The notes under the pieces were generated by a model that was not told the DNA's origin, did no database searches, and saw only the letters and a list, made by a program, of their open reading frames with translations. Shown in pieces: positions 1-5,241 of a stretch of 5,241 nucleotides of DNA; position 1 is the stretch's first letter, and every line of letters starts with the position of its first letter. Both the position numbers and the translations under genes were made by a program. The DNA is from Nitrososphaerota archaeon (GTDB taxonomy: Archaea > Thermoproteota > Nitrososphaeria > Nitrososphaerales > UBA57): positions 1 through 5,241 of the forward strand of contig NZOP01000029.1 in the NCBI GenBank assembly GCA_002693165.1, written 5' to 3'.

Positions 1-1
1 T

Positions 2-823
2 AATAAATTTAATGGAGATTGGAACAAGATTAATGACGTTGCTAAATATTATGAAGAAGCATTTACATTTTTCTGTCCTGGAGTTCGAATAGTCAAAAGT
101 CAAGATTTATATCATAATAATGATGATTATTGGAAAAATCTTATTAAATTTTCCAAACATATGACATTGTCTAGAGCAGTTAGATGTTTGACTATCATGG
201 GACGAAATGAAAAAGAACAATTAGATCTTACTCAATATTTGTATCCTTCGATGCAAGCAGTGGATATTAAAACACTGGATCTTGATATTGTTCATGCTGG
301 TACTGATCAAAGAAAAATTCATATGCTTGTTCGAGAAATATTTCCAAAAATGAAATGGAAAGTTCCTGTTGCTGTACATCATCATCTAATTCCTGGTCTT
401 GGTTCTATTAATGATAAAACTCTAAATAATGAAAATATAAATCAAGTTACAAATCAAAAAATTTATAATAAAATGAGTAAATCTGATCCAAAAAAATCAA
501 TTTTTATACATGACGAAGAAGACGTAATTTTTAACAAATTAAAAATTGCTTGGTGCCAAGAGGGAGTTGTTGAAAATAATCCTATTTTGGATTATGTAAA
601 ATATTTGATATTTCATGAGTTTGATTCATTTACTATTGAACGTCCAAGTAAATATGGAGGCGATGTTACTTTTTCTAATTATCAAGAATTAGAATCTGAA
701 TATAAAAACTCAAATATTCATCCTTTAGATCTTAAATTAGCAGTAGGTGGAAAAATTAATGAAATTATCACTCCAATTCGTAGTCATTTTTCTAATAAAT
801 CTGATTTGTTCTCATTTCTTTGA
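2..823 (+). CDS. tyrS: Tyrosyl-tRNA synthetase, archaeal type (3' part; start lies left of the window)
   Basis: This cytoplasmic class I aminoacyl-tRNA synthetase charges tRNA-Tyr with tyrosine using ATP. The frame is open from base 2 to the TGA at 821-823, giving 273 visible residues. The ATG at 161 is internal, because conserved sequence (GVRIV, then YWKNLIKFSKHMTLSRAVR) runs through it. Visible motifs, counted from the codon at base 2, are TIMGR (64-68), the tyrosine-pocket stretch YPSMQAVDI (81-89), GTDQRKIHM (100-108), AVHHHLIPGL (124-133), the class I signature KMSKS (157-161, bases 470-484), and a C-terminal ERPSKYGG/HPLDLK region typical of archaeal and eukaryotic TyrRS. Archaeal enzymes are usually about 310-370 residues, so the missing N-terminal part should carry the HIGH-like motif and the first half of the Rossmann fold. 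An Asn/Lys-rich loop of about 23 residues precedes KMSKS and is longer than in the Methanocaldococcus enzyme as I recall it. The next gene starts 49 bases downstream. Confidence 0.95.
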   Translation, partial: NKFNGDWNKINDVAKYYEEAFTFFCPGVRIVKSQDLYHNNDDYWKNLIKFSKHMTLSRAVRCLTIMGRNEKEQLDLTQYLYPSMQAVDIKTLDLDIVHAGTDQRKIHMLVREIFPKMKWKVPVAVHHHLIPGLGSINDKTLNNENINQVTNQKIYNKMSKSDPKKSIFIHDEEDVIFNKLKIAWCQEGVVENNPILDYVKYLIFHEFDSFTIERPSKYGGDVTFSNYQELESEYKNSNIHPLDLKLAVGGKINEIITPIRSHFSNKSDLFSFL

Positions 824-827
824 TAAA

Positions 828-840
828 TATTATAAATTTA
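828..840 (+). promoter_or_regulatory. Candidate TATA box for the channel-aminotransferase-glycosyltransferase operon
   Basis: The 49-base spacer after tyrS contains TATTATAAATTTA, whose TTATAAAT core (830-837) resembles an archaeal TATA element. It is centred about 39 bases before the ATG at 873. Initiation roughly 26 bases downstream of the centre would leave a leader of about 12-14 bases that still includes the GGGTG ribosome-binding sequence. The surroundings are very AT-rich, so a chance match is possible. I see no convincing T-tract terminator for tyrS here, so read-through from tyrS cannot be excluded. Confidence 0.4.
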
Positions 841-862
841 ATTAGTTATGTTGATAGTAGAT

Positions 863-868
863 AGGGTG
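863..868 (+). promoter_or_regulatory. Weak Shine-Dalgarno (AGGGTG) before the channel gene
   Basis: GGTG at 865-868 can pair with the CACC of the archaeal 16S rRNA 3' end. It ends 4 bases before the ATG at 873 and 7 bases before the next in-frame ATG at 876. Spacing therefore slightly favours the second ATG as the real start. The two choices differ by one methionine. Confidence 0.4.
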
Positions 869-872
869 TAGT

Positions 873-2108
873 ATGATGTCTGTTGCCTTACAAATTTCAG
901 GGGATGTAATTAGTTCGTTTGTTGCTGATTATCCTATATTATTGAATATTTTTCCCGTTTTACTTCTTATTTTCGTATCTTATATTGGATTTAAAGTAAC
1001 TCGTATTATTTTAATTAAAATTATTGTACCACAAATAAAAAAATCTAAAACACAGTTAGACGACGCATTTCTTAAAAATAAATTATTTTTAAAAATTTCA
1101 TATTTGGTTCCTATTATTATTATATATAATTTTTCATATGTTGTTTCTGATAATCTGAAAATTCCAATATCTTTATTGGATGTTATGATTACTATTTTCA
1201 GTATTTTTATCTTTGCTTGGATTATTAATGCAGTATTATCTTCTTTTACTGATGCTTATTCACGAAAATACAAAAGAATTCCATTAAAAAGTTATATTCA
1301 GATTGTAAAGATTTTTGTTTTTATTTTTTCTGCATTATTGGCTATTTCTGTATTATCTGGACGTTCTCCATGGGTCTTGTTGGGAAGTTTAGGTGCAATA
1401 AGTGCTGTACTTCTATTGATATTTAGAGATACTATATTGTCATTTATGGCAAATCTACAGATCTCATCTAATAATCTTGTTCAACTTCATGATTGGATAG
1501 AAGCTCCTACATTTGGCGCCGACGGTGATGTTATAGAAATTGCTTTACATACCATTAAAGTTCAAAATTGGGACAAAACAATTACTGTAATTCCTACTCA
1601 TAAATTAATCGATTCATCGTTTAAAAACTGGCGTGGAATGGAACAAAGTGGCGGACGGAGAATAAAACGTTCAATAAATATTGATATTTCTTCAATACGA
1701 TTCTGTGACGAATCTATGATTAAAAATTATGAGAAAATTGATTTGATATCTGATTATCTTAAAACAAAAATTAATGATATTGATAAATCAAATTCTGCAA
1801 AAGAAGAAATATTGTTAAATTCTAGACGATTGACCAATATAGGAACTTTTCGTGAATATATAAAGTCATATTTAAGAAATAATGTAAATGTTAGTGATAA
1901 TATGACGTTTTTAGTACGTCAGCTTCCTCCTTCTGAATTTGGTCTCCCTATAGAAATCTATGTATTTAGTAATGATAATGAGTGGATAAATTATGAAAAC
2001 ATACAAGCCGATATATTTGATCATCTTATTGCGGCTACTTTTTATTTCGATTTACATATATTCCAAAATCCTTCAGGTAATGATTTTAAAAAATTATTTA
2101 ATAATTAG
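873..2108 (+). CDS. MscS-superfamily mechanosensitive channel, YbdG-like
   Basis: This is a membrane channel expected to open under bilayer tension and release solutes after osmotic downshock. Its 411 residues are close to the roughly 415 of E. coli YbdG. Five hydrophobic segments are visible at about 22-50, 71-92, 102-124, 141-162 and 166-200. The last is the pore-lining helix and has the Gly/Ala-rich LLGSLGAISAVLL pattern followed by FRDTILSFMANLQ. The MscS beta-domain follows (about 204-254), with DWIEAP, ADGDVIEI, TIKVQNWDKT, IPTHKLI and SFKNWRGM. The SGGRRIKRS stretch (259-267) is, as I recall it, characteristic of the YbdG subgroup and not of small MscS. A cytoplasmic alpha/beta vestibule completes the C-terminus. 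The start is ATG 873 or the adjacent ATG 876. The aminotransferase gene follows after 10 bases, so co-transcription is likely. Base composition matches the neighbours. The subgroup is clear, but gating and ion selectivity cannot be read from sequence. Confidence 0.93.
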   Translation: MMSVALQISGDVISSFVADYPILLNIFPVLLLIFVSYIGFKVTRIILIKIIVPQIKKSKTQLDDAFLKNKLFLKISYLVPIIIIYNFSYVVSDNLKIPISLLDVMITIFSIFIFAWIINAVLSSFTDAYSRKYKRIPLKSYIQIVKIFVFIFSALLAISVLSGRSPWVLLGSLGAISAVLLLIFRDTILSFMANLQISSNNLVQLHDWIEAPTFGADGDVIEIALHTIKVQNWDKTITVIPTHKLIDSSFKNWRGMEQSGGRRIKRSINIDISSIRFCDESMIKNYEKIDLISDYLKTKINDIDKSNSAKEEILLNSRRLTNIGTFREYIKSYLRNNVNVSDNMTFLVRQLPPSEFGLPIEIYVFSNDNEWINYENIQADIFDHLIAATFYFDLHIFQNPSGNDFKKLFNN

Positions 2109-2110
2109 GT
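2107..2110 (+). promoter_or_regulatory. Shine-Dalgarno AGGT overlapping the upstream stop codon
   Basis: AGGT begins inside the TAG stop of the channel gene (2106-2108) and lies 8 bases before the aminotransferase ATG at 2119. This arrangement supports ATG 2119 as the start. It suggests that the two genes share an mRNA and may be translationally coupled. Confidence 0.5.
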
Positions 2111-2118
2111 AATTCATA

Positions 2119-3261
2119 ATGCAAAAAAAATTTTTTGTAAACCAACCAATATTCGATAATAACGAAATTGAAGCTGTTAAAGATATAATTAATAGTGGTT
2201 TATTGAGTAGCTCTAATATTAATGGAGGGAAATACGTTCAAATTTTTGAAAAACAAATTGCTCAATATTTGAATGTAAAATATGCTGTCGCAATTAATTC
2301 AGGGACTTCTGCATTATATGCTTCACTTTTATCATTGAATATTAAATCTGGTGATGAAGTAATTGTTCCCTCATTTAGTTTTACTGCTACTGCAAGTGCT
2401 GTTGTTGCAACTGGTGCAAAACCTGTATTTGTGGATATTCTTTCTAATGATGAAGAAAAATTATTTCCATATACTATTGATCCTTCTAAAATTAAATCAA
2501 ATATTACTACAAAAACTAAGGCAATAATTCCTGTTCATTTATATGGCTCTCCTGCAGACATAGATCTTATTTCTGAAATTGCTTCCCCTGATCAAATTCC
2601 AATTATTGAAGATGGGGCGCAATCTCTTGGTTCTTCTTACAAAGGAAATAAATGTGGAACTTTGGGTACTCTAGGATGCACTAGTCTTTATCCTACCAAA
2701 GTTATTACTTCTGGGGAAGGTGGTGTGGTTACTACTGATGATGAAATTTTGTATAACGACTTACTTCGAATTCGTAATCATGGTCTTAATGAATCTGGTC
2801 AAACTACTAGATTTGGATTAAATTTAAGAATGCCTGAAATAGAAGCGGCTATAGCTTCTATTCAATTGAGTAAACTTGATAATTTTATTCAAATTAGAAG
2901 AAATAATTCTGGTATTCTTTCTGATACAATTAATTTAAAACAATTGGGTGCCTTGCCTGAAGAATATGAACCTAATTTTCATAATAGATACCTATATACT
3001 GTTTTTCTTAATCCTGATAATAAATCAATTCGACCTAAAGTTATGGAATATTTAGATAAACACAATATTAATACTGCAATATTTTATCGCACACCAATAC
3101 ACAAAATGACATATTATCAGAATCTACCTGATAGTTATGATCTACCAAATACTGATTATGCGTCTTCTGGAGTTTTATCCATTCCTAATCATCATGGATT
3201 ATCTGAAGATGATGTTCTGTATATTGGAGAAAAATTTAATAATGCTCTTGATACAGTTTGA
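2119..3261 (+). CDS. DegT/DnrJ/EryC1/StrS family sugar aminotransferase
   Basis: This is a PLP-dependent fold-type I transaminase. The family moves an amino group, usually from glutamate, onto a keto-sugar nucleotide to make amino sugars for surface polysaccharides, glycoproteins or secondary metabolites. The 380-residue length is normal for the family and the protein is cytoplasmic. Visible features are the N-terminal PIFDNNEIEAV and GGKYVQIFE region, the phosphate-binding SGTSAL (61-66), VPSFSFTATASAV (83-95), PVHLYG (138-143), EDGAQSLGS (164-172) with Asp165 expected to bind the pyridine nitrogen and Gln168 to stack on the ring, and YPTKVITSGEGG (191-202) with Lys194 as the Schiff-base lysine. 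RNHG (219-222), NLRMPEIEAA (235-244) and the C-terminal PIHK and SIPNHHGLS stretches also fit. All catalytic residues are present. The sugar substrate cannot be assigned; perosamine-synthase-like and related enzymes are the nearest in style. It sits between the channel gene (10 bases) and the glycosyltransferase (6 bases). Confidence 0.93.
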   Translation: MQKKFFVNQPIFDNNEIEAVKDIINSGLLSSSNINGGKYVQIFEKQIAQYLNVKYAVAINSGTSALYASLLSLNIKSGDEVIVPSFSFTATASAVVATGAKPVFVDILSNDEEKLFPYTIDPSKIKSNITTKTKAIIPVHLYGSPADIDLISEIASPDQIPIIEDGAQSLGSSYKGNKCGTLGTLGCTSLYPTKVITSGEGGVVTTDDEILYNDLLRIRNHGLNESGQTTRFGLNLRMPEIEAAIASIQLSKLDNFIQIRRNNSGILSDTINLKQLGALPEEYEPNFHNRYLYTVFLNPDNKSIRPKVMEYLDKHNINTAIFYRTPIHKMTYYQNLPDSYDLPNTDYASSGVLSIPNHHGLSEDDVLYIGEKFNNALDTV

Positions 3262-3267
3262 TGAATT

Positions 3268-3996
3268 ATGAATGTCTCTATTATTATTCCAACTTATAAT
3301 GAGAAAGAAAATATTGTAATTTTAACTAACAAACTGATTGAAATATTCAAGAATTCTCCTCATGATCTAAAAATCATTGTAGTGGATGATAATAGTCCTG
3401 ATGGAACGTCCTCTGTAGTGAGAAATCTAGATTTATTCGAAAAATCAATTTTTCTAATTACAAGATCTGGAAAATTGGGTTTGGGTTCTGCATACCAAGA
3501 AGGATATCGTTGGTGTAAAACTTATAATTTTGATTGTATTCTACAAATGGACGCTGATCTTTCTCATCCACCTGAGATTACATTGAATTTAGTTAAATCT
3601 ATTCATCAAGGAAATGATGTTGCTATTGCTTCTAGATACGTTGATCACGGAGGTGTTGTTTCTTGGCCTATACATAGAAAAGTTATTAGTTATTTTGCTA
3701 ACTTGCTAGTTCGAGTATTATTGCGTTCAAAATTAAAAGACAATACTACTGGATATCGTGCATTTAATAATAAAGCAATTGATTATCTTATTAAATATGA
3801 TATTAAATCAAACGGTTTTTCTTATCTTATTGAATCTGTTTATCTCTTTCGAAAGAAAAATTTAAAAATTCAGGAAATTCCATTTATTTTTCAAGAAAGA
3901 AGTATTGGTAAAACAAAGCTTTCTTCATTTGAAATTTTTAGATTTCTTATTTCAATATTTCACATTTTAATTTTTGATATTAAGGAACGACGTTAA
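3268..3996 (+). CDS. GT2 glycosyltransferase, dolichol-phosphate mannose synthase (DPM1)-like
   Basis: Enzymes of this type transfer a sugar, usually mannose from GDP-mannose or glucose from UDP-glucose, to a polyprenyl phosphate at the cytoplasmic membrane face. The product donates sugar for protein glycosylation or surface glycans. Its 242 residues form one GT-A domain with IIIPTYNEKENI (5-16), VVDDNSPDGT (38-47), RSGKLGLGSAY (66-76), the metal-binding MDADLSHPPE (94-103), ASRYVDHGG (121-129), the acceptor-loop RKVISYFANLL region (137-147), DNTTGYRAF (158-166), and EIPFIFQERSIGKTKLS (203-219). There is no appended GtrA-type four-helix domain, unlike many archaeal DPM enzymes. Only a short hydrophobic stretch at 221-238 could anchor it to the membrane. 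ATG 3268 gives the standard N-terminus. TGAT at 3259-3262, overlapping the upstream stop, is a weak possible ribosome site. The family call is firm, but the donor sugar is inferred. Confidence 0.92.
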   Translation: MNVSIIIPTYNEKENIVILTNKLIEIFKNSPHDLKIIVVDDNSPDGTSSVVRNLDLFEKSIFLITRSGKLGLGSAYQEGYRWCKTYNFDCILQMDADLSHPPEITLNLVKSIHQGNDVAIASRYVDHGGVVSWPIHRKVISYFANLLVRVLLRSKLKDNTTGYRAFNNKAIDYLIKYDIKSNGFSYLIESVYLFRKKNLKIQEIPFIFQERSIGKTKLSSFEIFRFLISIFHILIFDIKERR

Positions 3997-4004
3997 ACTC
4001 TAAA

Positions 4005-4013
4005 ATAATATAT
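4005..4013 (+). promoter_or_regulatory. Candidate TATA-like element before rpoP
   Basis: The 47-base spacer between the glycosyltransferase and rpoP is almost entirely A/T. ATAATATAT at 4005-4013 lies about 35 bases before the ATG at 4044 and could be a TATA box giving a leader of roughly 9 bases. A second TATA-like string at 4022-4029 would be too close to the ATG for a normal leaderless start there. No ribosome binding site is visible before 4044 and no T-tract terminator follows the glycosyltransferase. Assignment is weak because of low sequence complexity. Confidence 0.3.
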
Positions 4014-4016
4014 GCT

Positions 4017-4031
4017 ATTAATTATATTAAT
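4017..4031 (+). repeat. Near-perfect 15-base palindrome, ATTAAT-TAT-ATTAAT
   Basis: Two copies of the self-complementary hexamer ATTAAT flank TAT, so only the central base breaks the dyad. It lies 13 bases before the rpoP ATG, in the spacer after the glycosyltransferase. A regulator site is conceivable, but such motifs arise easily by chance in sequence this AT-rich. Confidence 0.25.
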
Positions 4032-4043
4032 TATTGAATTATA

Positions 4044-4217
4044 ATGACATCTGATTTAGATAATGAATTTGGAGGCGTGGTATATAGGTGTATTCGATGT
4101 GGAACTAATGTTACTGCAGATGAATTAACTCAACTTCCTGAGATAAAATGTATTTGTGGCTATAGGATTCTTAGAAAAATTCGCCCAGAGCTTGCAAAAC
4201 GAATTAAAGCTGTCTGA
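4044..4217 (+). CDS. rpoP: DNA-directed RNA polymerase subunit Rpo12 (RpoP)
   Basis: This small zinc-ribbon subunit of archaeal RNA polymerase is the homologue of eukaryotic Rpb12. It sits in the Rpo3/Rpo10/Rpo11/Rpo12 assembly platform. The 57-residue product contains YRCIRCG (14-20) with the first Cys pair (Cys16, Cys19), an ELTQLPEIKC linker, CICGYRIL (36-43) with the second pair (Cys36, Cys38), and the basic C-terminal tail KIRPELAKRIKAV (45-57) typical of the family. The second pair is spaced Cys-X-Cys, whereas Sulfolobus and yeast proteins have Cys-X2-Cys. Known members are about 45-50 residues, so the first 11 or so residues are an extension. An in-frame GTG at 4077 would give the canonical length (46 residues), but the GGAGG before it (4071-4075) is only 1 base away. 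ATG 4044 has no ribosome site and may be read from a near-leaderless mRNA. The family call is strong and the start is less certain. Confidence 0.9.
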   Translation: MTSDLDNEFGGVVYRCIRCGTNVTADELTQLPEIKCICGYRILRKIRPELAKRIKAV

Positions 4218-4243
4218 CTTCGTCATTTGTAGAATATTTACTC

Positions 4244-4261
4244 TTTTTTCTGTATGTTTTT
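4244..4261 (+). terminator. Probable T-tract terminator after rpoP
   Basis: A run of six T (4244-4249) and a run of five T (4257-4261) lie 27-44 bases after the rpoP stop within a pyrimidine-rich stretch. Archaeal RNA polymerase terminates at such T-runs without needing a hairpin. The second run also forms the start of the TATA-like box for the next gene. Confidence 0.45.
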
Positions 4262-4265
4262 ATAA
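4257..4265 (+). promoter_or_regulatory. TATA box of a probable leaderless promoter for HMG-CoA synthase
   Basis: TTTTTATAA is centred near 4261-4262, about 28 bases upstream of the ATG at 4290. That matches the usual distance from an archaeal TATA box to the transcription start, so the mRNA probably begins at or very near the start codon. The stretch before the ATG (4266-4289) has no GGAG or GGTG ribosome site, consistent with leaderless translation. Confidence 0.5.
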
Positions 4266-4289
4266 GTTCAAATTATAACATTTCTAACT

Positions 4290-5241
4290 ATGAAAAGTTC
4301 CACAAGCGTGTCGATTTCCGGTTATGGTGGATATGTTCCGAAATTAAGACTTCCTACATCTGAAGTTGCAAAATTATGGAAAGGTGGTGGATCTGGACCT
4401 AATAAAGCAAAAAGTGTTGCAAATATTGATGAAGATACAACAACAATGTCTGTTGAAGCTGCTCGTGACGCTATATTAATGGCAGGTGATTGTAATATTG
4501 GAGCTGTTTTTGTTGGTACTGAATCAAAACCTTATGCAGTAAAACCAACTAGTACTATTGTTGCTCAAGCTCTTGGGATTAATAGAACATTAGCAGCCGA
4601 TTTTGAATTTGCGTGTAAAGCTGGCACTGAAGCTATGCAAGTTATAACTGGTTTAATTGGCTCTAGTATGATTGATAGTGGTCTTGCTCTTGGTGTTGAT
4701 ACTGCTCAAGGACGTCCAGGTGATAGTTTAGAATATACTGCTGGAAGTGCTGCTGCTGCTTTTGTTTTATCAAAACGTTCTGAAAACAGTATTGCTACCA
4801 TTGAAGCAAGTACTTCATATGTTACTGATACTGGTGATTTTTGGAGACGTCAAGGAGAATCATTTCCAAAACATTTATCAAGATTTACTGGAGATCCTGG
4901 ATATTTTCATCATGTTGAATCTTCTGTAAATATATTATTGAAAGAAATAAATGCACAACCTGAAGATTTTAAATATGCTGTATTTCATCAGCCAAATCCT
5001 AAATTTCCTGTAGAAGTTGCTAGAAGACTTGGTTTTACTCGTGACCAAATTGATACTGGATTATTGAATCCAGAAATTGGTAATCCTTATTCTGCAAGTT
5101 CACCTTTAGGTCTGGTTGCAATACTTGATGTTGCAATGCCTGGCGATAAAATATTATTGGCATCTTTTGGTTCAGGTGCAGGTAGTGACGCTTTTTCATT
5201 AATTGTTGATGATAATATTGTAGAAAAACGAAAGAATTCAA
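4290..5241 (+). CDS. 3-hydroxy-3-methylglutaryl-CoA synthase, archaeal type (3' end cut by window)
   Basis: This enzyme condenses acetyl-CoA with acetoacetyl-CoA to give HMG-CoA, the step before HMG-CoA reductase in the mevalonate pathway that supplies archaeal isoprenoid lipids and polyprenyl carriers. The frame is open from ATG 4290 to the window edge (317 complete codons). The family is about 350 residues, so roughly 30 are missing. Thiolase-fold motifs visible are ISGYGGYVPKLRL (9-21), DEDTTTMSVEAARDA (47-61), VGTESKPYAVKPT (75-87) with the likely catalytic Glu78, FEFACKAGTEAM (105-116) with nucleophile Cys109, AGSAAAAFVL (151-160), RFTGDPGYF (198-206), FHQPNPKFP (232-240) with catalytic His233, and GNPYSASSPLGL (264-275). 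FGSGAGSDAF (293-302) closes the active-site fold. All three catalytic residues are present. ATG 4290 matches the family N-terminus and lies 28 bases after a TATA-like box. In many archaea the next genes are acetoacetyl-CoA thiolase and a DUF35 OB-fold protein. Confidence 0.95.
   Translation, partial: MKSSTSVSISGYGGYVPKLRLPTSEVAKLWKGGGSGPNKAKSVANIDEDTTTMSVEAARDAILMAGDCNIGAVFVGTESKPYAVKPTSTIVAQALGINRTLAADFEFACKAGTEAMQVITGLIGSSMIDSGLALGVDTAQGRPGDSLEYTAGSAAAAFVLSKRSENSIATIEASTSYVTDTGDFWRRQGESFPKHLSRFTGDPGYFHHVESSVNILLKEINAQPEDFKYAVFHQPNPKFPVEVARRLGFTRDQIDTGLLNPEIGNPYSASSPLGLVAILDVAMPGDKILLASFGSGAGSDAFSLIVDDNIVEKRKNS

Noticed and set aside
161..823. ATG 161 as the start of a 220-residue TyrRS
   Set aside because: The same frame is open to base 2 and encodes conserved TyrRS sequence upstream of this ATG, so it is an internal methionine of a gene cut by the window edge.
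824..872. tRNA or small RNA gene in the tyrS-channel spacer
   Set aside because: Only 49 bases long and AT-rich, with no stem-loop set or tRNA consensus. It is better explained by a promoter and ribosome binding site.
3258..3335. Possible C/D-box RNA: TTGATGA at 3258-3264 with CTGA some 70 bases downstream
   Set aside because: The first C-box base is not a purine, no clear C'/D' pair is present, and the stretch is explained by the aminotransferase stop and the start of the glycosyltransferase gene.
4747..4929. 60-codon + strand ORF rich in Leu
   Set aside because: It lies entirely inside the HMG-CoA synthase gene in another frame and has no recognisable motif or ribosome site. It is a shadow of the real gene.
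5035..5241. 68-codon - strand ORF reaching the right edge
   Set aside because: It is antisense to the conserved C-terminal part of HMG-CoA synthase, with low-complexity Gln/His/Leu-rich translation and no promoter or family resemblance.

Overview
The window looks like archaeal chromosome. The best guess is a marine ammonia-oxidising group of Nitrososphaerota (Thaumarchaeota), though no marker proves this. The reasons are the strongly AT-rich sequence (visibly about two-thirds A+T or more), an archaeal-type tyrosyl-tRNA synthetase, the archaeal/eukaryotic RNA polymerase subunit Rpo12 (RpoP), an archaeal-type HMG-CoA synthase, very short spacers, and a TATA-like element about 28 bases upstream of a start codon with no ribosome binding site (a leaderless-type promoter).

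All six genes are on the + strand. From left to right they are: the 3' part of tyrS (2-823, open to the left edge); an MscS-superfamily mechanosensitive channel of the YbdG type (873-2108); a DegT/DnrJ/EryC1/StrS-type PLP-dependent sugar aminotransferase (2119-3261); a dolichol-phosphate-mannose-synthase-like GT2 glycosyltransferase (3268-3996); the small zinc-ribbon RNA polymerase subunit Rpo12 (4044-4217, 57 residues); and the first 317 codons of 3-hydroxy-3-methylglutaryl-CoA synthase (4290 to the right edge).

The channel, aminotransferase and glycosyltransferase are separated by only 10 and 6 bases and are probably one transcript. The aminotransferase ribosome binding site overlaps the channel's stop codon. 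This puts a tension-gated channel together with two genes of a cell-surface glycan or glycoprotein pathway. Rpo12 and HMG-CoA synthase follow with their own spacers. The 72-base spacer before HMG-CoA synthase holds T-tracts typical of archaeal termination and then a TATA-like box. HMG-CoA synthase feeds the mevalonate pathway, which in archaea supplies the isoprenoids for membrane lipids and for the polyprenyl phosphate carriers that DPM1-type enzymes use. That link is biochemical and does not show co-regulation.

I found no tRNA, rRNA, CRISPR array, insertion sequence or defence system. No non-coding stretch exceeds 300 bases. The window is mostly ordinary housekeeping and surface-glycan genes. 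The points most worth a second look are the channel-glycan gene cluster, the Cys-X-Cys half-site and uncertain start of Rpo12, and the enlarged Asn-rich loop before KMSKS in TyrRS.
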